Source of the DNA: Paenibacillus vietnamensis
GTDB taxonomy: Bacteria; Bacillota; Bacilli; Paenibacillales; Paenibacillaceae
Direction of reading: 5' to 3'
NCBI RefSeq assembly: GCF_020169515.1
Contig: NZ_JAHMHW010000001.1
Span: forward strand, 310,001 to 374,000
DNA: 64,000 nucleotides
The notes beneath the pieces are model-generated. The model saw only the letters and a program-made list of their open reading frames with translations, searched no databases and was not told the origin of the DNA. The position numbers were made by a program, and so were the translations under genes. Shown piece after piece: positions 1 through 8,964 of the stretch; the first letter of the stretch is position 1; every line of letters starts with the position of its first letter.

Positions 1-2
1 CT

Positions 3-1877
3 CTGTCTATGAAAGCGGAGGTCCGGTTCGTGCTGTCCTCGGATGACAGCCGCACCCTGCAGCTGTTTGGCCGCTGCCCGAGTCATGTCGCAGACAATTA
101 TTTGGGGGATCACCCCCATGCGGTCAGATACGAGTCGGATCGCGGCATTACGTATGAGACGATGATAAGGGCGGAGCTGGACGGAGGATCGGCGAGCGTG
201 GACGGTGAGTCGCGCCTTCACATCCGAGGGGCGCGGTGCGTCTTACTGCTGCTCAGCGCTGCGACCAGCTTCCAAGGGTATGACGTTCAGCCTGCGGTGC
301 CGGCGGAGGAGCTGAACGTACGGAACGAGGCGATTTTGAAGGCGGCATTCGCCCGCGGCTACGAAGAACTGCGCGAACGCCATACAGCGGATCACCGCAG
401 TCTCTTCCGGCGCGTCAGCTTGGAGCTTGGCCAATCGCCGAACGGGCAGCTGCCGACGGATAAGCGCCTCGAAGCGTACAAGCGGGGCGAACGAGATCCG
501 CAGCTGGAGGCACTGTATTTTCAGTTCGGTCGTTATTTGCTCATGGCCAGCTCGCGTCCGGGGACGCAGCCTGCCAACCTGCAAGGCATTTGGAACGACC
601 GGGTGCAGCCGCCCTGGAACAGCGATTATACGACGAATATTAATACGCAAATGAACTACTGGCCGGCGGAGACCGGCAACCTGAGCGAATGCCACGAGCC
701 GCTGCTGCGGATGATCGGGGAGCTGAGCGCGAACGGCAGCCGCACGGCGGCGATTCATTATGACTGCCGCGGGTGGACGGCGCATCATAACGTTGACTTG
801 TGGCGCACGTCGACGCCGACGGCGGGACATCCGAGCTGGGCGTTCTGGCCGATGGGGGGCGTGTGGCTGACTCAGCACCTGTGGGAGCATTATTTGTACA
901 ATCCGGACGAAGCTTTCCTGCGCGGGCAGGCCTATCCGCTCATGAAGGGGGCCGCCTTGTTCTGCCTGGACTGGCTGCATGAGGATACGGAAGGGAGTCT
1001 CATTACCTCGCCGTCAACGTCGCCGGAAAATAAATTTATCGCGGAGGACGGCAGCGTAAGCAGTACAGCAGCGGCGTCTGCGATGGACATGACGCTGATC
1101 CGGGAGCTGTTTCTGCAATGCATCGAGGCGGCGGAGCTGCTGCAGACGGATGGCGGGTTTGCGACGGAGCTGAAGACGGCTCTCGGGAAGCTTGCTCCGC
1201 TGCAAATTTCGAAGGACGGCATGCTTCAGGAATGGCTGGAGCCGTTCGGCGAGCATGAGCCCGGCCATCGGCATGTATCGCATCTGTACGGTTTGTATCC
1301 GGGGACTTCGATCAACCGCCAACATACGCCGGAGCTGGTCGAAGCTGCCAGACGGTCGCTTGAAAGCCGGATCAAGAGCGGCGGAGGCCATACGGGCTGG
1401 AGCTGCGCCTGGCTGATCAACTTGTACGCCAGGCTGCTCGATGCGGAAGCTTCCTACGGCTTTATCCGGACGCTGCTGGCGCGATCGACCCACCCGAATT
1501 TGTTCGACGATCATCCGCCGTTTCAGATTGACGGTAATTTCGGAGGCGCGGCGGGCATATCCGAGCTGCTGCTGCAAAGCCATTCAGGCGGCATCGAACT
1601 GCTGCCTGCGCTTCCTGCCGCTTGGCCGGACGGTTTTGCCAAAGGCTTGAAAGCGAGAGGCGGGTTTATCGTCGATCTGCATTGGAAGACAGGGAAGCTG
1701 ACGGAAGCATGCATCCGGTCGACGCATGGCTCACTTTGCAGCCTGCGCAGCCATGAGAAGCTCATCGTCAGAGCCGAGGACGGCCGGACGGTCGACGCTT
1801 CCCGGCCATTCCGGACTACTGCGGGCGCATGGTACACCGTCACAACATTTCATGATGAGGAGAGAACAGAACAATGA
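3..1877 (+). CDS. GH95-family glycoside hydrolase (alpha-L-fucosidase/galactosidase type), 5' end outside window
   Basis: The frame is open to the window edge, so the N-terminus is missing: about 624 residues are visible where GH95 proteins usually have 750-850. Family landmarks are present: the NINTQMNYW block (about residue 213 of the visible part), which holds the catalytic asparagines, SPSTSPEN, which carries the acid residue, and IDGNFGGAAG near the C-terminus. Family members remove terminal alpha-L-fucose or alpha-L-galactose from xyloglucan and similar glycans by an inverting mechanism. The stop overlaps the start of the GH3 gene by 4 bases (ATGA), so the two are translationally coupled. 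Whether the protein is secreted cannot be seen. The family call is strong; the substrate is inferred. Confidence 0.88.
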   Translation: MSMKAEVRFVLSSDDSRTLQLFGRCPSHVADNYLGDHPHAVRYESDRGITYETMIRAELDGGSASVDGESRLHIRGARCVLLLLSAATSFQGYDVQPAVPAEELNVRNEAILKAAFARGYEELRERHTADHRSLFRRVSLELGQSPNGQLPTDKRLEAYKRGERDPQLEALYFQFGRYLLMASSRPGTQPANLQGIWNDRVQPPWNSDYTTNINTQMNYWPAETGNLSECHEPLLRMIGELSANGSRTAAIHYDCRGWTAHHNVDLWRTSTPTAGHPSWAFWPMGGVWLTQHLWEHYLYNPDEAFLRGQAYPLMKGAALFCLDWLHEDTEGSLITSPSTSPENKFIAEDGSVSSTAAASAMDMTLIRELFLQCIEAAELLQTDGGFATELKTALGKLAPLQISKDGMLQEWLEPFGEHEPGHRHVSHLYGLYPGTSINRQHTPELVEAARRSLESRIKSGGGHTGWSCAWLINLYARLLDAEASYGFIRTLLARSTHPNLFDDHPPFQIDGNFGGAAGISELLLQSHSGGIELLPALPAAWPDGFAKGLKARGGFIVDLHWKTGKLTEACIRSTHGSLCSLRSHEKLIVRAEDGRTVDASRPFRTTAGAWYTVTTFHDEERTEQ

Positions 1878-4702
1878 CGATCCATACGAAATTTCCCTTT
1901 CAAAATATAGAGCTTCCGCTTGAAGAGCGGGTAGCCGATCTTGTTTCCCGCTTTACGCTTGACGAAAAAATCGAATCGATGGTGCAGTATCAGCCTGAAA
2001 TCGAAAGGCTCGGCGTCAAGCCTTACAAACATGGAACCGAAGCGGCGCACGGCATGGCATGGCTTGGCGAAGCGACGACATTCCCGCAGCCGATCGGGCT
2101 CGGGTGCACCTGGAATCCGGAATTAATGAAGGAAATCGGTTCCGTCATCGGAGACGAAGCGCGCGTCTATTACCAGCGCAATCCCGCGATCAACGGCTTG
2201 ACGCTTTGGGCGCCGACCGTCGACATGGAGCGCGATCCGCGCTGGGGACGGACAGAGGAAGCGTACGGCGAGGATCCGAAGCTGACGGGCGAGCTGACGG
2301 CGGCGCTCGTGCAGGGCATTCAAGGAGACCACCCGCGTTATTATAAAGCGGTGGCCACCTTGAAGCATTTTATCGGCAACAATAACGAGATTGAACGCGG
2401 CAGCTGCTCGGCAAGCATCGACCCCCGCAATATGAAGGAATATTATCAGGCAGCTTTCAAGCCGGCTTTCGTGAAGGGCGGAGCCCAATCGATGATGACC
2501 TCGTACAACTCGGTGAACGGAACGCCGACGATTTTGCATGAGGACGTCAACAAGGTCGTTAAAGGCGAATGGGGCATGAACGGCTTTATCGTCAGCGACG
2601 CGGGGGATCTGCTTGGCATCGTGAACGACCACAAGTATTACGACACTTACAAGGAAGCAGTGGCTAACAGTATCAAGGCCGGCATCGACAGCATTACCGA
2701 CGACAAGGATAAATCGTGCCAGGCGATCCGTGAAGCGCTTGCCGAAGGGCTGCTGGCGGAGTCGGATTTGGATAAGGCGCTGATCAATACGTTCCGCGTC
2801 CGGTTCCGCCTCGGCGAATTCGATCCGGCTGAACAGGTGCCGTACTCCGATACGCCGGAGTCCAAGCTGTGTGCGCCCGAGCATGCAGAGCTGTCGCGAA
2901 AAGCGGCAAAGGAATCGATCGTCCTGCTTAAAAACGAGAATCGGGCTTTGCCGCTCGATAGCTCTAAGCTCGGCAGCGTTGCGGTCATCGGACCGCTTGC
3001 CGACGTCGTCTACCGCGACTGGTATTCCGGCTCGCTGCCTTACAAGGTGACTCCGCTGGGCGGCATCAGCAGCCGGTTGGAAGGCAAGACCGTCCGTTTC
3101 GCCAGCGGCAATGACCGTATCATTTTGAAATCCGCGGCAACCGGGCAGCCGTTGAACGCCTCCTCCGGCGAAGAGGCCCGTTTACAGCCCGCCGGAGCGG
3201 GCGCGGAAGGCGAAGTGTTCGAGGTAACCGACTGGGGCTGGGGAAGCTTTACGCTGGAGAGCAAGACAAGCGGCAAGCTGCTGTCCAGCGCCGACGACGT
3301 ATCGGTGGCGGCTTCCGCAGCCGAAGCGTTCGGCTGGTACGTCAAGGAGGTATTCAAGCTTGACGCGCAGGATGCCGGAACGTTCGCGATCCGGACATGG
3401 AACGGCAAGCTGGTGACGCTGCCGGAAGGGGAAGCGGCCTCGCTGCAGATCAAGGAAGACGATCATGTCGGAAGCCGGGAACTGTTCACGAGGGAGGTTG
3501 TTACAGACGGCATCGAGGAAGCTGTAGCTGCCGCGAAAGCATCGGATACGGCGGTCGTTGTCGTTGGCAACAACCCGCTGATTAACGGCAAAGAGGAAAT
3601 CGACCGTCCTGGACTTGAGCTCGCAGCTGCGCAAAACGAGCTGATCAGCACCGTTTATGCCGCCAATCCGAATACGGTCGTCGTCGTGATCGGAAGTTAT
3701 CCGTTCGCCCTTAATGAAGCCAATGCGCAAATTCCGGCGATCGTATATTTATCGCATGCCGGCCAGGAGCTCGGTCATGCGCTTGCGGACGTGCTGTTCG
3801 GCGATTATTCGCCTGCCGGAAGACTCAATATGACCTGGTACAAGTCGGAAGAGCAGCTGACCGGCATGATGGACTACGATATCCGGAAGGGGAAGCGGAC
3901 GTACTTGTACTTCGACGGGGAGCCGCTTTATCCGTTCGGCCACGGGCTCAGCTATGCGCAATTCCGTTACAGCGGGCTTGAATTGACGAATTGTACGGAC
4001 GGACTGTCGGGCAGCGTTCTTGCAAAGCTTCAGGTGACGAATGAAGCTGAAATGGCAGCTGACGAGGTCGTTCAGCTGTACGTGAGCACCGAAGGGTCGC
4101 GGGTACAGCGTCCGCTCAAAAAGCTGGTCGGCTTTGCCCGCATCAGCCTGCAGCCCGGCGAAACCGGAACCGTCGAGCTGGACGTTCCCGCGGAAGAGCT
4201 GGCAATTTGGGACGTGACGCGTGACCGATTCTGTCTGGAGTCGGCGGAATATACATTTACGGCAGGCGGCTCGTCAGCGGATATACGCGTAACGGCATCG
4301 ATCGCCATAACAGGCGAGACGATACCGGCCCGCAATTTATCTGAACTAACGCGCGGAGAAAATTACGACGATTACAGCGGCGTTTATTTGGATGAATGCA
4401 AGGAAGGCGGAACGGCGGTATGCTTGTCCGGCTCCGAAGGCTGGCTCCGGTTCGCCGATATCGATTGGTCGAAAGGCTCTTCCTTGTTCGAAGCCCGTAT
4501 TGCCGGAGGAGCAGCCGGCGGCGCAGTTGCCTTGTCCGCAGGCAGCGCGTCCGGCGCCACGATCGGCTCCTGCACGGTTGAACCGGGAGGTGTACAGGAA
4601 TGGCGGACGATACGGATCGAGCTGACCGGCGCCGAGCCTGACGGAGATTTGTATATCGGCCTCAGCGGAAGCGTGAAGCTAAGCCATTTCCATATGAAAT
4701 AA
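1874..4702 (+). CDS. GH3 beta-glycosidase with an inserted beta-trefoil-like segment and a C-terminal CBM6-like module
   Basis: 942 residues without a signal peptide, so probably cytoplasmic. The GH3 TIM-barrel domain spans about residues 15-330. Its nucleophile is probably D242 in IVSDAGDL, and KHFIGNNNE near 165-172 fits the substrate pocket. The alpha/beta sandwich starts near 340 but is interrupted at about 405-540 by a segment with repeated FxLxSxxSGKLL / FAIRTWNGKLV units, like a fascin-type beta-trefoil. The sandwich then resumes (VVVVGNNPLINGKEEIDRPGLEL), followed by an FnIII-like domain (about 690-790). The last 125 residues (from about GENYDDYSG) resemble CBM6. Family members remove terminal beta-linked glucose or xylose. 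It is coupled to the GH95 gene by a 4-base overlap. GH3 is certain; the accessory domains are my reading. Confidence 0.9.
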   Translation: MTIHTKFPFQNIELPLEERVADLVSRFTLDEKIESMVQYQPEIERLGVKPYKHGTEAAHGMAWLGEATTFPQPIGLGCTWNPELMKEIGSVIGDEARVYYQRNPAINGLTLWAPTVDMERDPRWGRTEEAYGEDPKLTGELTAALVQGIQGDHPRYYKAVATLKHFIGNNNEIERGSCSASIDPRNMKEYYQAAFKPAFVKGGAQSMMTSYNSVNGTPTILHEDVNKVVKGEWGMNGFIVSDAGDLLGIVNDHKYYDTYKEAVANSIKAGIDSITDDKDKSCQAIREALAEGLLAESDLDKALINTFRVRFRLGEFDPAEQVPYSDTPESKLCAPEHAELSRKAAKESIVLLKNENRALPLDSSKLGSVAVIGPLADVVYRDWYSGSLPYKVTPLGGISSRLEGKTVRFASGNDRIILKSAATGQPLNASSGEEARLQPAGAGAEGEVFEVTDWGWGSFTLESKTSGKLLSSADDVSVAASAAEAFGWYVKEVFKLDAQDAGTFAIRTWNGKLVTLPEGEAASLQIKEDDHVGSRELFTREVVTDGIEEAVAAAKASDTAVVVVGNNPLINGKEEIDRPGLELAAAQNELISTVYAANPNTVVVVIGSYPFALNEANAQIPAIVYLSHAGQELGHALADVLFGDYSPAGRLNMTWYKSEEQLTGMMDYDIRKGKRTYLYFDGEPLYPFGHGLSYAQFRYSGLELTNCTDGLSGSVLAKLQVTNEAEMAADEVVQLYVSTEGSRVQRPLKKLVGFARISLQPGETGTVELDVPAEELAIWDVTRDRFCLESAEYTFTAGGSSADIRVTASIAITGETIPARNLSELTRGENYDDYSGVYLDECKEGGTAVCLSGSEGWLRFADIDWSKGSSLFEARIAGGAAGGAVALSAGSASGATIGSCTVEPGGVQEWRTIRIELTGAEPDGDLYIGLSGSVKLSHFHMK

Positions 4703-4704
4703 AT

Positions 4705-4748
4705 AAAAGCCGTTCTTTGCCCGCTGCTGCGGGCGGAACGGCTTTTTA
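4705..4748 (+). terminator. Rho-independent terminator after the GH95-GH3 operon
   Basis: AAAAGCCGTTC (4705-4715) pairs perfectly with GAACGGCTTTT (4736-4746), closing a loop that has its own small hairpin, and a T run follows. It starts 2 bases after the GH3 stop codon. Confidence 0.85.
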
Positions 4749-4805
4749 TCGTCATCCGCACCAGTTGATTTTTTTGATGGCCGCCGTTATCCTTGAGGAT
4801 GGCAA

Positions 4806-5180
4806 ATGAACGAACAAAGCGAGGGACAGACAATGGCAGCTATTCAAATGGATTTATACCGCGACTGGATCGATACGGTAAAGGAAGTATTCCGGGGCTC
4901 CGGCCATCCGCTGCCCGCCGGACTCAGCGACAGCGAAGCGGCGCTGGCTTATTTCATGCAAACGGCGAAGGACGAGGAAGAGGCGCAGTCGCTGAGCGTT
5001 CAAAACGAGGACCGGCTGAAGGAGCTTCAATCGGTCATCCTAACCAACTTCGAATCCGTCATCCTCCCCGACATCCGAAGCCGAACCGGGTATACCGGCA
5101 GCGATTTCGTTTTCAAATGGATATACAATAAAGGCGAGCATATTATCGAACAGCATTCTTCCTACCGGATTCCGCTCTAG
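4806..5180 (+). CDS. Conserved-looking small soluble protein of unknown function
   Basis: 124 residues, acidic and helical, with no signal peptide or membrane segment and no motif I recognise. The ATG at 4806 follows GAGG at a good distance. A second in-frame ATG at 4833 also has an AGGGA-type site (GAGGGACA), which would give a 115-residue protein starting MAAIQMDLYRDW. An overlapping frame at 4793-5131 has an arginine-rich, low-complexity translation and looks like a shadow. The gene stands alone between the GH3 terminator and the two-component operon. Function is unknown. Confidence 0.6.
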   Translation: MNEQSEGQTMAAIQMDLYRDWIDTVKEVFRGSGHPLPAGLSDSEAALAYFMQTAKDEEEAQSLSVQNEDRLKELQSVILTNFESVILPDIRSRTGYTGSDFVFKWIYNKGEHIIEQHSSYRIPL

Positions 5181-5269
5181 ACGGAGCGGATTCCCGGAAG
5201 GCGCGCATCTCTGATTTTCATATGAAAAAAAATCCGATTGACCATGTATGTTTATAAGGCCGTTCCGTT

Positions 5270-5312
5270 TATAATATAGGTTGCTTTTTAAATGACAAAG
5301 AAAACGCTTACC
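5270..5312 (+). promoter_or_regulatory. -10 element and candidate cre site upstream of the sensor kinase gene
   Basis: A perfect TATAAT lies at 5270-5275, with no convincing -35 at 17 bases. Downstream, AGAAAACGCTTACC (5299-5312) matches 12 of 14 positions of the CcpA-binding cre consensus (TGWNANCGNTNNCA), missing both outermost bases. If transcription starts near 5282, the site lies at about +17, where bound CcpA would act as a roadblock. The consensus is established knowledge; that the site works here is inferred. Confidence 0.45.
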
Positions 5313-5334
5313 TGTTAGGGAGAGTGGCAGCCTC

Positions 5335-7137
5335 ATGCTCGGAGTTATCGGAAGTCTTACCCGAAAAATGAACAATATCCGCATCAAAAACAAGCTGATC
5401 ATCTCCTTTGTGCTTGTTGTTTTTGTGCCGGTCCTTATCGTAGGCATTTTTTTGACGGCGGCTTTCCGGCAAAACGTGCTGGACCAGGCTACGCAGCAAA
5501 TTACGAATAACGTCGAACGGATCAAAAAACAAACGACGGACACCATCCGCATGCCGATCGAAATTTCCGATAAGCTGCTGGTCGACAGCAGGCTGACGAA
5601 CGTCGTCAATACCCAGTACAAATCCACCTTCGATGTGGTGAAGGCGTTTTGGGATTACCGCGATTTTCGGGATTACGTCCGCCTGTACAGCGAAATATTC
5701 AATATCCGGTTTTATACGACGAATATGACGATTCTGGATAACTGGGAGTTTCTGAAGGTAACGGACGCGATCACCGGTACGGATTGGCACAAGGCGGCCA
5801 TGGAGGAAGACGGCATTCACTGGGAGTACATAGCCGACGAAACGAAAGGCCATGCAAAAGCGTTAAGCCTGATCCGCAAAATATCGTTCCCGGCCTACCG
5901 TACAAGCGGAGTGCTCGTCATCAGCGTCGATCAAAGCGAGCTGAACGCAATGATCAGCCAGGAGCCGTTCGACACGATGATCATAGACGATAAAGGCTCG
6001 ATCGTGGCCGCCAAAAATCCCGACTGGGTCGGCCGACATACGTCCGAGCTGGATTTCGCCAATCAGCTCACGGATATCGCCGAGGGCACTTATGAATTCA
6101 AATTTGACGGCAAACCGTCCAAAATCGTCGTCGAAAATCTCATTCCGTCTTCCAGCCGCAACGGTCTCAAGATCGTGTCGGTGTTTACGATCGACAGTAT
6201 CGTAAGCGGAGCAAACCGGATCAGCCTGCTCGGCTTCGGCATTATGATGCTGAGTCTGCTAATCGCCGTCATCCTGATCTATTTTCTTTCCGACATATTG
6301 TCCAAGAGGATGCTTGTACTGAACAAAGATTTGAATAAAGTGGCGATGGGCGACCTGAACGTTATTTCGAACGTTACGGGCAACGATGAGCTCGGCATTT
6401 TGTCCAAACAGTTCAACAACATGGTCGTCAGCATCCGCGGCCTGATGGACGAGGTCAAGGAATCGCAGCAGCAGAAGGCCCAGCTTCAGCTGAGACAGAA
6501 AGAGATCAAGCTGAAAATGATGGCCAGCCAGATTAACCCGCACTTTCTGTTTAACGCGCTTGAATCGATCCGGATGAAGGCGCATTTGAAAGGCGAGAAG
6601 GAAATTTCTACAGTCGTTCGGATGCTCGGTAAAATGATCCGCCGAAATCTGGAGGTCGGCTCGCGCAAAATCGCGCTGAAGGACGAACTTGAAATCGTCC
6701 GCTGTTACCTGGAAATCCAGAAATTCAGATACGGCAACGACCGGCTCACCTTCCGGCTCGATATTGACGAAGCGGGTAACGGGCTGGAGGTCCCCCCTCT
6801 TATCATACAACCGCTCATTGAGAATGCGGTTGTCCATGGGCTGGAGAATGTCGCAGAAGGCGGCTTCGTCTCGTTAACGACAAAAGTGGACGGCAGCCGT
6901 CTTTGGGTGGAGGTCGCCGATAACGGGATAGGGATCAGCGAGGAGAAAATCCGTGAAATCAGCGAAGCGCTGGGCGATATGGAGGAAGAAGAGGAATACC
7001 GGATCGGTCTGCGCAACGTCCATCAGCGGCTCGTCATGATTTACGGGGAAGGCTCCGGTCTTGTCATTGACAGCACCGTCGGGTCCGGGACGAGAATTAC
7101 GTTTGAAATTCCGACAGGGGGTCATCCATATGCATAA
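5335..7137 (+). CDS. YesM-type membrane sensor histidine kinase
   Basis: 600 residues. A first membrane helix (about 20-42) precedes an extracytoplasmic cache-like sensing region (about 45-285). A second helix (about 290-312) is followed by a HAMP domain (about 315-370) and a His_kinase/HATPase_c unit. The phospho-acceptor is probably H403 in INPHFLFNALES, the signature of the LytS/YesM subfamily. The ATP-binding N box (LIENAVVHG) and G box (VADNGIGIS) are present. The gene overlaps the response regulator gene by 8 bases. Such pairs usually sense an extracellular sugar and activate an adjacent importer, which fits the transporter that follows. The signal is unknown. Confidence 0.93.
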   Translation: MLGVIGSLTRKMNNIRIKNKLIISFVLVVFVPVLIVGIFLTAAFRQNVLDQATQQITNNVERIKKQTTDTIRMPIEISDKLLVDSRLTNVVNTQYKSTFDVVKAFWDYRDFRDYVRLYSEIFNIRFYTTNMTILDNWEFLKVTDAITGTDWHKAAMEEDGIHWEYIADETKGHAKALSLIRKISFPAYRTSGVLVISVDQSELNAMISQEPFDTMIIDDKGSIVAAKNPDWVGRHTSELDFANQLTDIAEGTYEFKFDGKPSKIVVENLIPSSSRNGLKIVSVFTIDSIVSGANRISLLGFGIMMLSLLIAVILIYFLSDILSKRMLVLNKDLNKVAMGDLNVISNVTGNDELGILSKQFNNMVVSIRGLMDEVKESQQQKAQLQLRQKEIKLKMMASQINPHFLFNALESIRMKAHLKGEKEISTVVRMLGKMIRRNLEVGSRKIALKDELEIVRCYLEIQKFRYGNDRLTFRLDIDEAGNGLEVPPLIIQPLIENAVVHGLENVAEGGFVSLTTKVDGSRLWVEVADNGIGISEEKIREISEALGDMEEEEEYRIGLRNVHQRLVMIYGEGSGLVIDSTVGSGTRITFEIPTGGHPYA

Positions 7138-8686
7138 AGTTATGATCGTAGACGACGAGCCGATGATTCGAAACGGGTTAACGACGCTCGTCGACTGGGA
7201 GAAGCATGGCTTTACGGTTGCGGGAACTGCCGCGAACGGCAAAGAAGCGGTCGAGAAACGGCAGGAGCTGAAACCCGACCTGATCTTGATCGATATCCGC
7301 ATGCCCGTGATGGACGGACTGCAGGCGATCGAGGAAATCAGAAAGACGGATAAAGCCTGCCATATTCTGATTTTGAGCGGATACGCGGACTTTAACTACG
7401 CAAAGCAGGCGATCGCCCACAGCGTGGACGGCTATATTCTGAAGCCGATTGACGAGGATGAGCTAGAAAGCTACGTGGAACGAATCGGCGTTCAGCTGAA
7501 GAAGCAATCCGATCTTCTGTTAAGCTCGGAGCAGACGGCAAGCCTGCTGCGCGAGGAGCTGCTTCAACAGCTGGCGGCGGGCAGGCTGGAGGGGCGGTAC
7601 CAGGAGAAGCAGGGAATGAAGGAGCTGCTCGGAAGTCCTGCGAAGGTATACCAGCTGCTGCTCATCGAGCTTTACAGCAGGGAGCATTCGCTGACGATGA
7701 ACGCCATGCTGAGGAAGAAGCTGTCCGAGGTCGTGGAGAGCAGGCAGCTCGGTTGGGTCTTTTCGGCGGAGCCGTTTATTGGGGTGCTTCTTAAGGATTT
7801 TGTGCTGCAAAGCGGGTCACGGGAACAGATGAGGCAGTGGATCGAGGAATGCTGCGGCGAGAGGATCCGGTTTGCCGCAGCCGCAAGCGAGCCCGTACGC
7901 GAGCCGGAGGAGCTGCTATCATCGGCCGAGGCGGTGCGCGGGCTGCTGAAGAAACGTTTTATGCTGCAAGGCCAGCAAATTCATATGGCCCGGGTGTCCG
8001 GGCAGGATAATAGCACCGGCGAGGAGCTGCGGGATGAGCCGTCCATCGATTCGCTTGCGCAAAAGCTCTACTATATGATCGACATCGGCAGCAAGGAAGG
8101 CGTCGCGAAGACGCTGGAGGAAGCTTCCGAACAGATCGGCAGGCACAATGAAGCCGAGCAGTCGGTCAAATCGAGTTGGGCGCAGCTGCTTACCATCGTC
8201 CTGAACAAAGCGGCAACCTTCAATCCGCAATTTTCCGTCCAGGACGATCTGAACGTCGTGACGGCCGTCTACTTGGCGCATCACTACGACGAAATGCTGG
8301 AGCAAGTAAAGCGGAAGCTGGTCTCCTTGGCCGAGCGGATCGGAAAAGCGGACAGCTCGTCGGTCATGAAGCAGATGACGGATTTTATCGAACGCCACTA
8401 CAGCGAGAATATTAAGCTGGAGACACTGGCGGAGTTGTTTAACTATAACAGCGGTTATCTCGGCAAAATGTTCAAAAACCACACCGGCGAGCACTTCAAT
8501 ACGTACCTGGACCAGGTTCGGATCCGGCATGCGATCGAGCTGCTGCAGGAAGGGCTCAAGGTGCATCAGGTATCCGAGCGGGTTGGCTACGCAAACGTGG
8601 ATTACTTTCACGCCAAGTTCAAAAAGTATAAAGGCGTATCGCCTTCCTCGTATAAGACCTCGCCGGGGAAATCCGGCGGCGAGTAA
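7130..8686 (+). CDS. YesN-type response regulator with AraC DNA-binding domain
   Basis: 518 residues from the ATG at 7130, chosen because AGGGGG (7116-7121) sits 8 bases upstream and the protein then starts directly with the receiver domain. Upstream extension would only add residues that overlap the kinase gene. D55 in LILIDIRMP is the likely phosphorylation site, with acidic residues D8/D9 and a lysine in ILKPIDED. The middle is a variable helical linker. The C-terminal 100 residues form an AraC-type double helix-turn-helix, ending in RVGYANVDYFHAKFKKYKGVSPSSY. It forms an operon with the kinase and most likely activates the importer operon 280 bases downstream. Confidence 0.94.
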   Translation: MHKVMIVDDEPMIRNGLTTLVDWEKHGFTVAGTAANGKEAVEKRQELKPDLILIDIRMPVMDGLQAIEEIRKTDKACHILILSGYADFNYAKQAIAHSVDGYILKPIDEDELESYVERIGVQLKKQSDLLLSSEQTASLLREELLQQLAAGRLEGRYQEKQGMKELLGSPAKVYQLLLIELYSREHSLTMNAMLRKKLSEVVESRQLGWVFSAEPFIGVLLKDFVLQSGSREQMRQWIEECCGERIRFAAAASEPVREPEELLSSAEAVRGLLKKRFMLQGQQIHMARVSGQDNSTGEELRDEPSIDSLAQKLYYMIDIGSKEGVAKTLEEASEQIGRHNEAEQSVKSSWAQLLTIVLNKAATFNPQFSVQDDLNVVTAVYLAHHYDEMLEQVKRKLVSLAERIGKADSSSVMKQMTDFIERHYSENIKLETLAELFNYNSGYLGKMFKNHTGEHFNTYLDQVRIRHAIELLQEGLKVHQVSERVGYANVDYFHAKFKKYKGVSPSSYKTSPGKSGGE

Positions 8687-8710
8687 CCAGCCGCACAGTG
8701 CCGCCATAGG

Positions 8711-8762
8711 CGCCGCAGCTCCTTCCGTTTCTAGCGACGGAAGGGGCTGCGGCGGTTTTTTT
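8711..8762 (+). terminator. Strong Rho-independent terminator after the two-component operon
   Basis: An 18-base arm at 8711-8728 (starting CGCCGCAGC) pairs with 8737-8754 (ending GCTGCGGCG) with almost no mismatch, and a run of seven T follows. Confidence 0.93.
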
Positions 8763-8776
8763 GTCCATTTGTTAAA

Positions 8777-8790
8777 TGAAAGCGCTTGAT
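8777..8790 (+). promoter_or_regulatory. Candidate cre (CcpA) site before the first sugar importer
   Basis: TGAAAGCGCTTGAT has the core and left half of the cre consensus and departs only at the last two positions. It lies 175 bases before the first permease start, in the only untranslated gap of the locus, between the terminator and the importer. This suggests repression when preferred sugars are present. Confidence 0.55.
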
Positions 8791-8964
8791 TCACTTTGAA
8801 AGAGCGTATTTTCATATGATTTTAAGTCTAATTTACCGGGTGTAATCACAAGGCGGCAATCGTTTATGATAAGGACAGTTAAGCGAGGGCAAGCTACACG
8901 GATGGAAAAAGAGAGAGTCGGCGTGCCCGATTTGCCGGAGCAGAAAAGACTAGGAGGAGCACAG

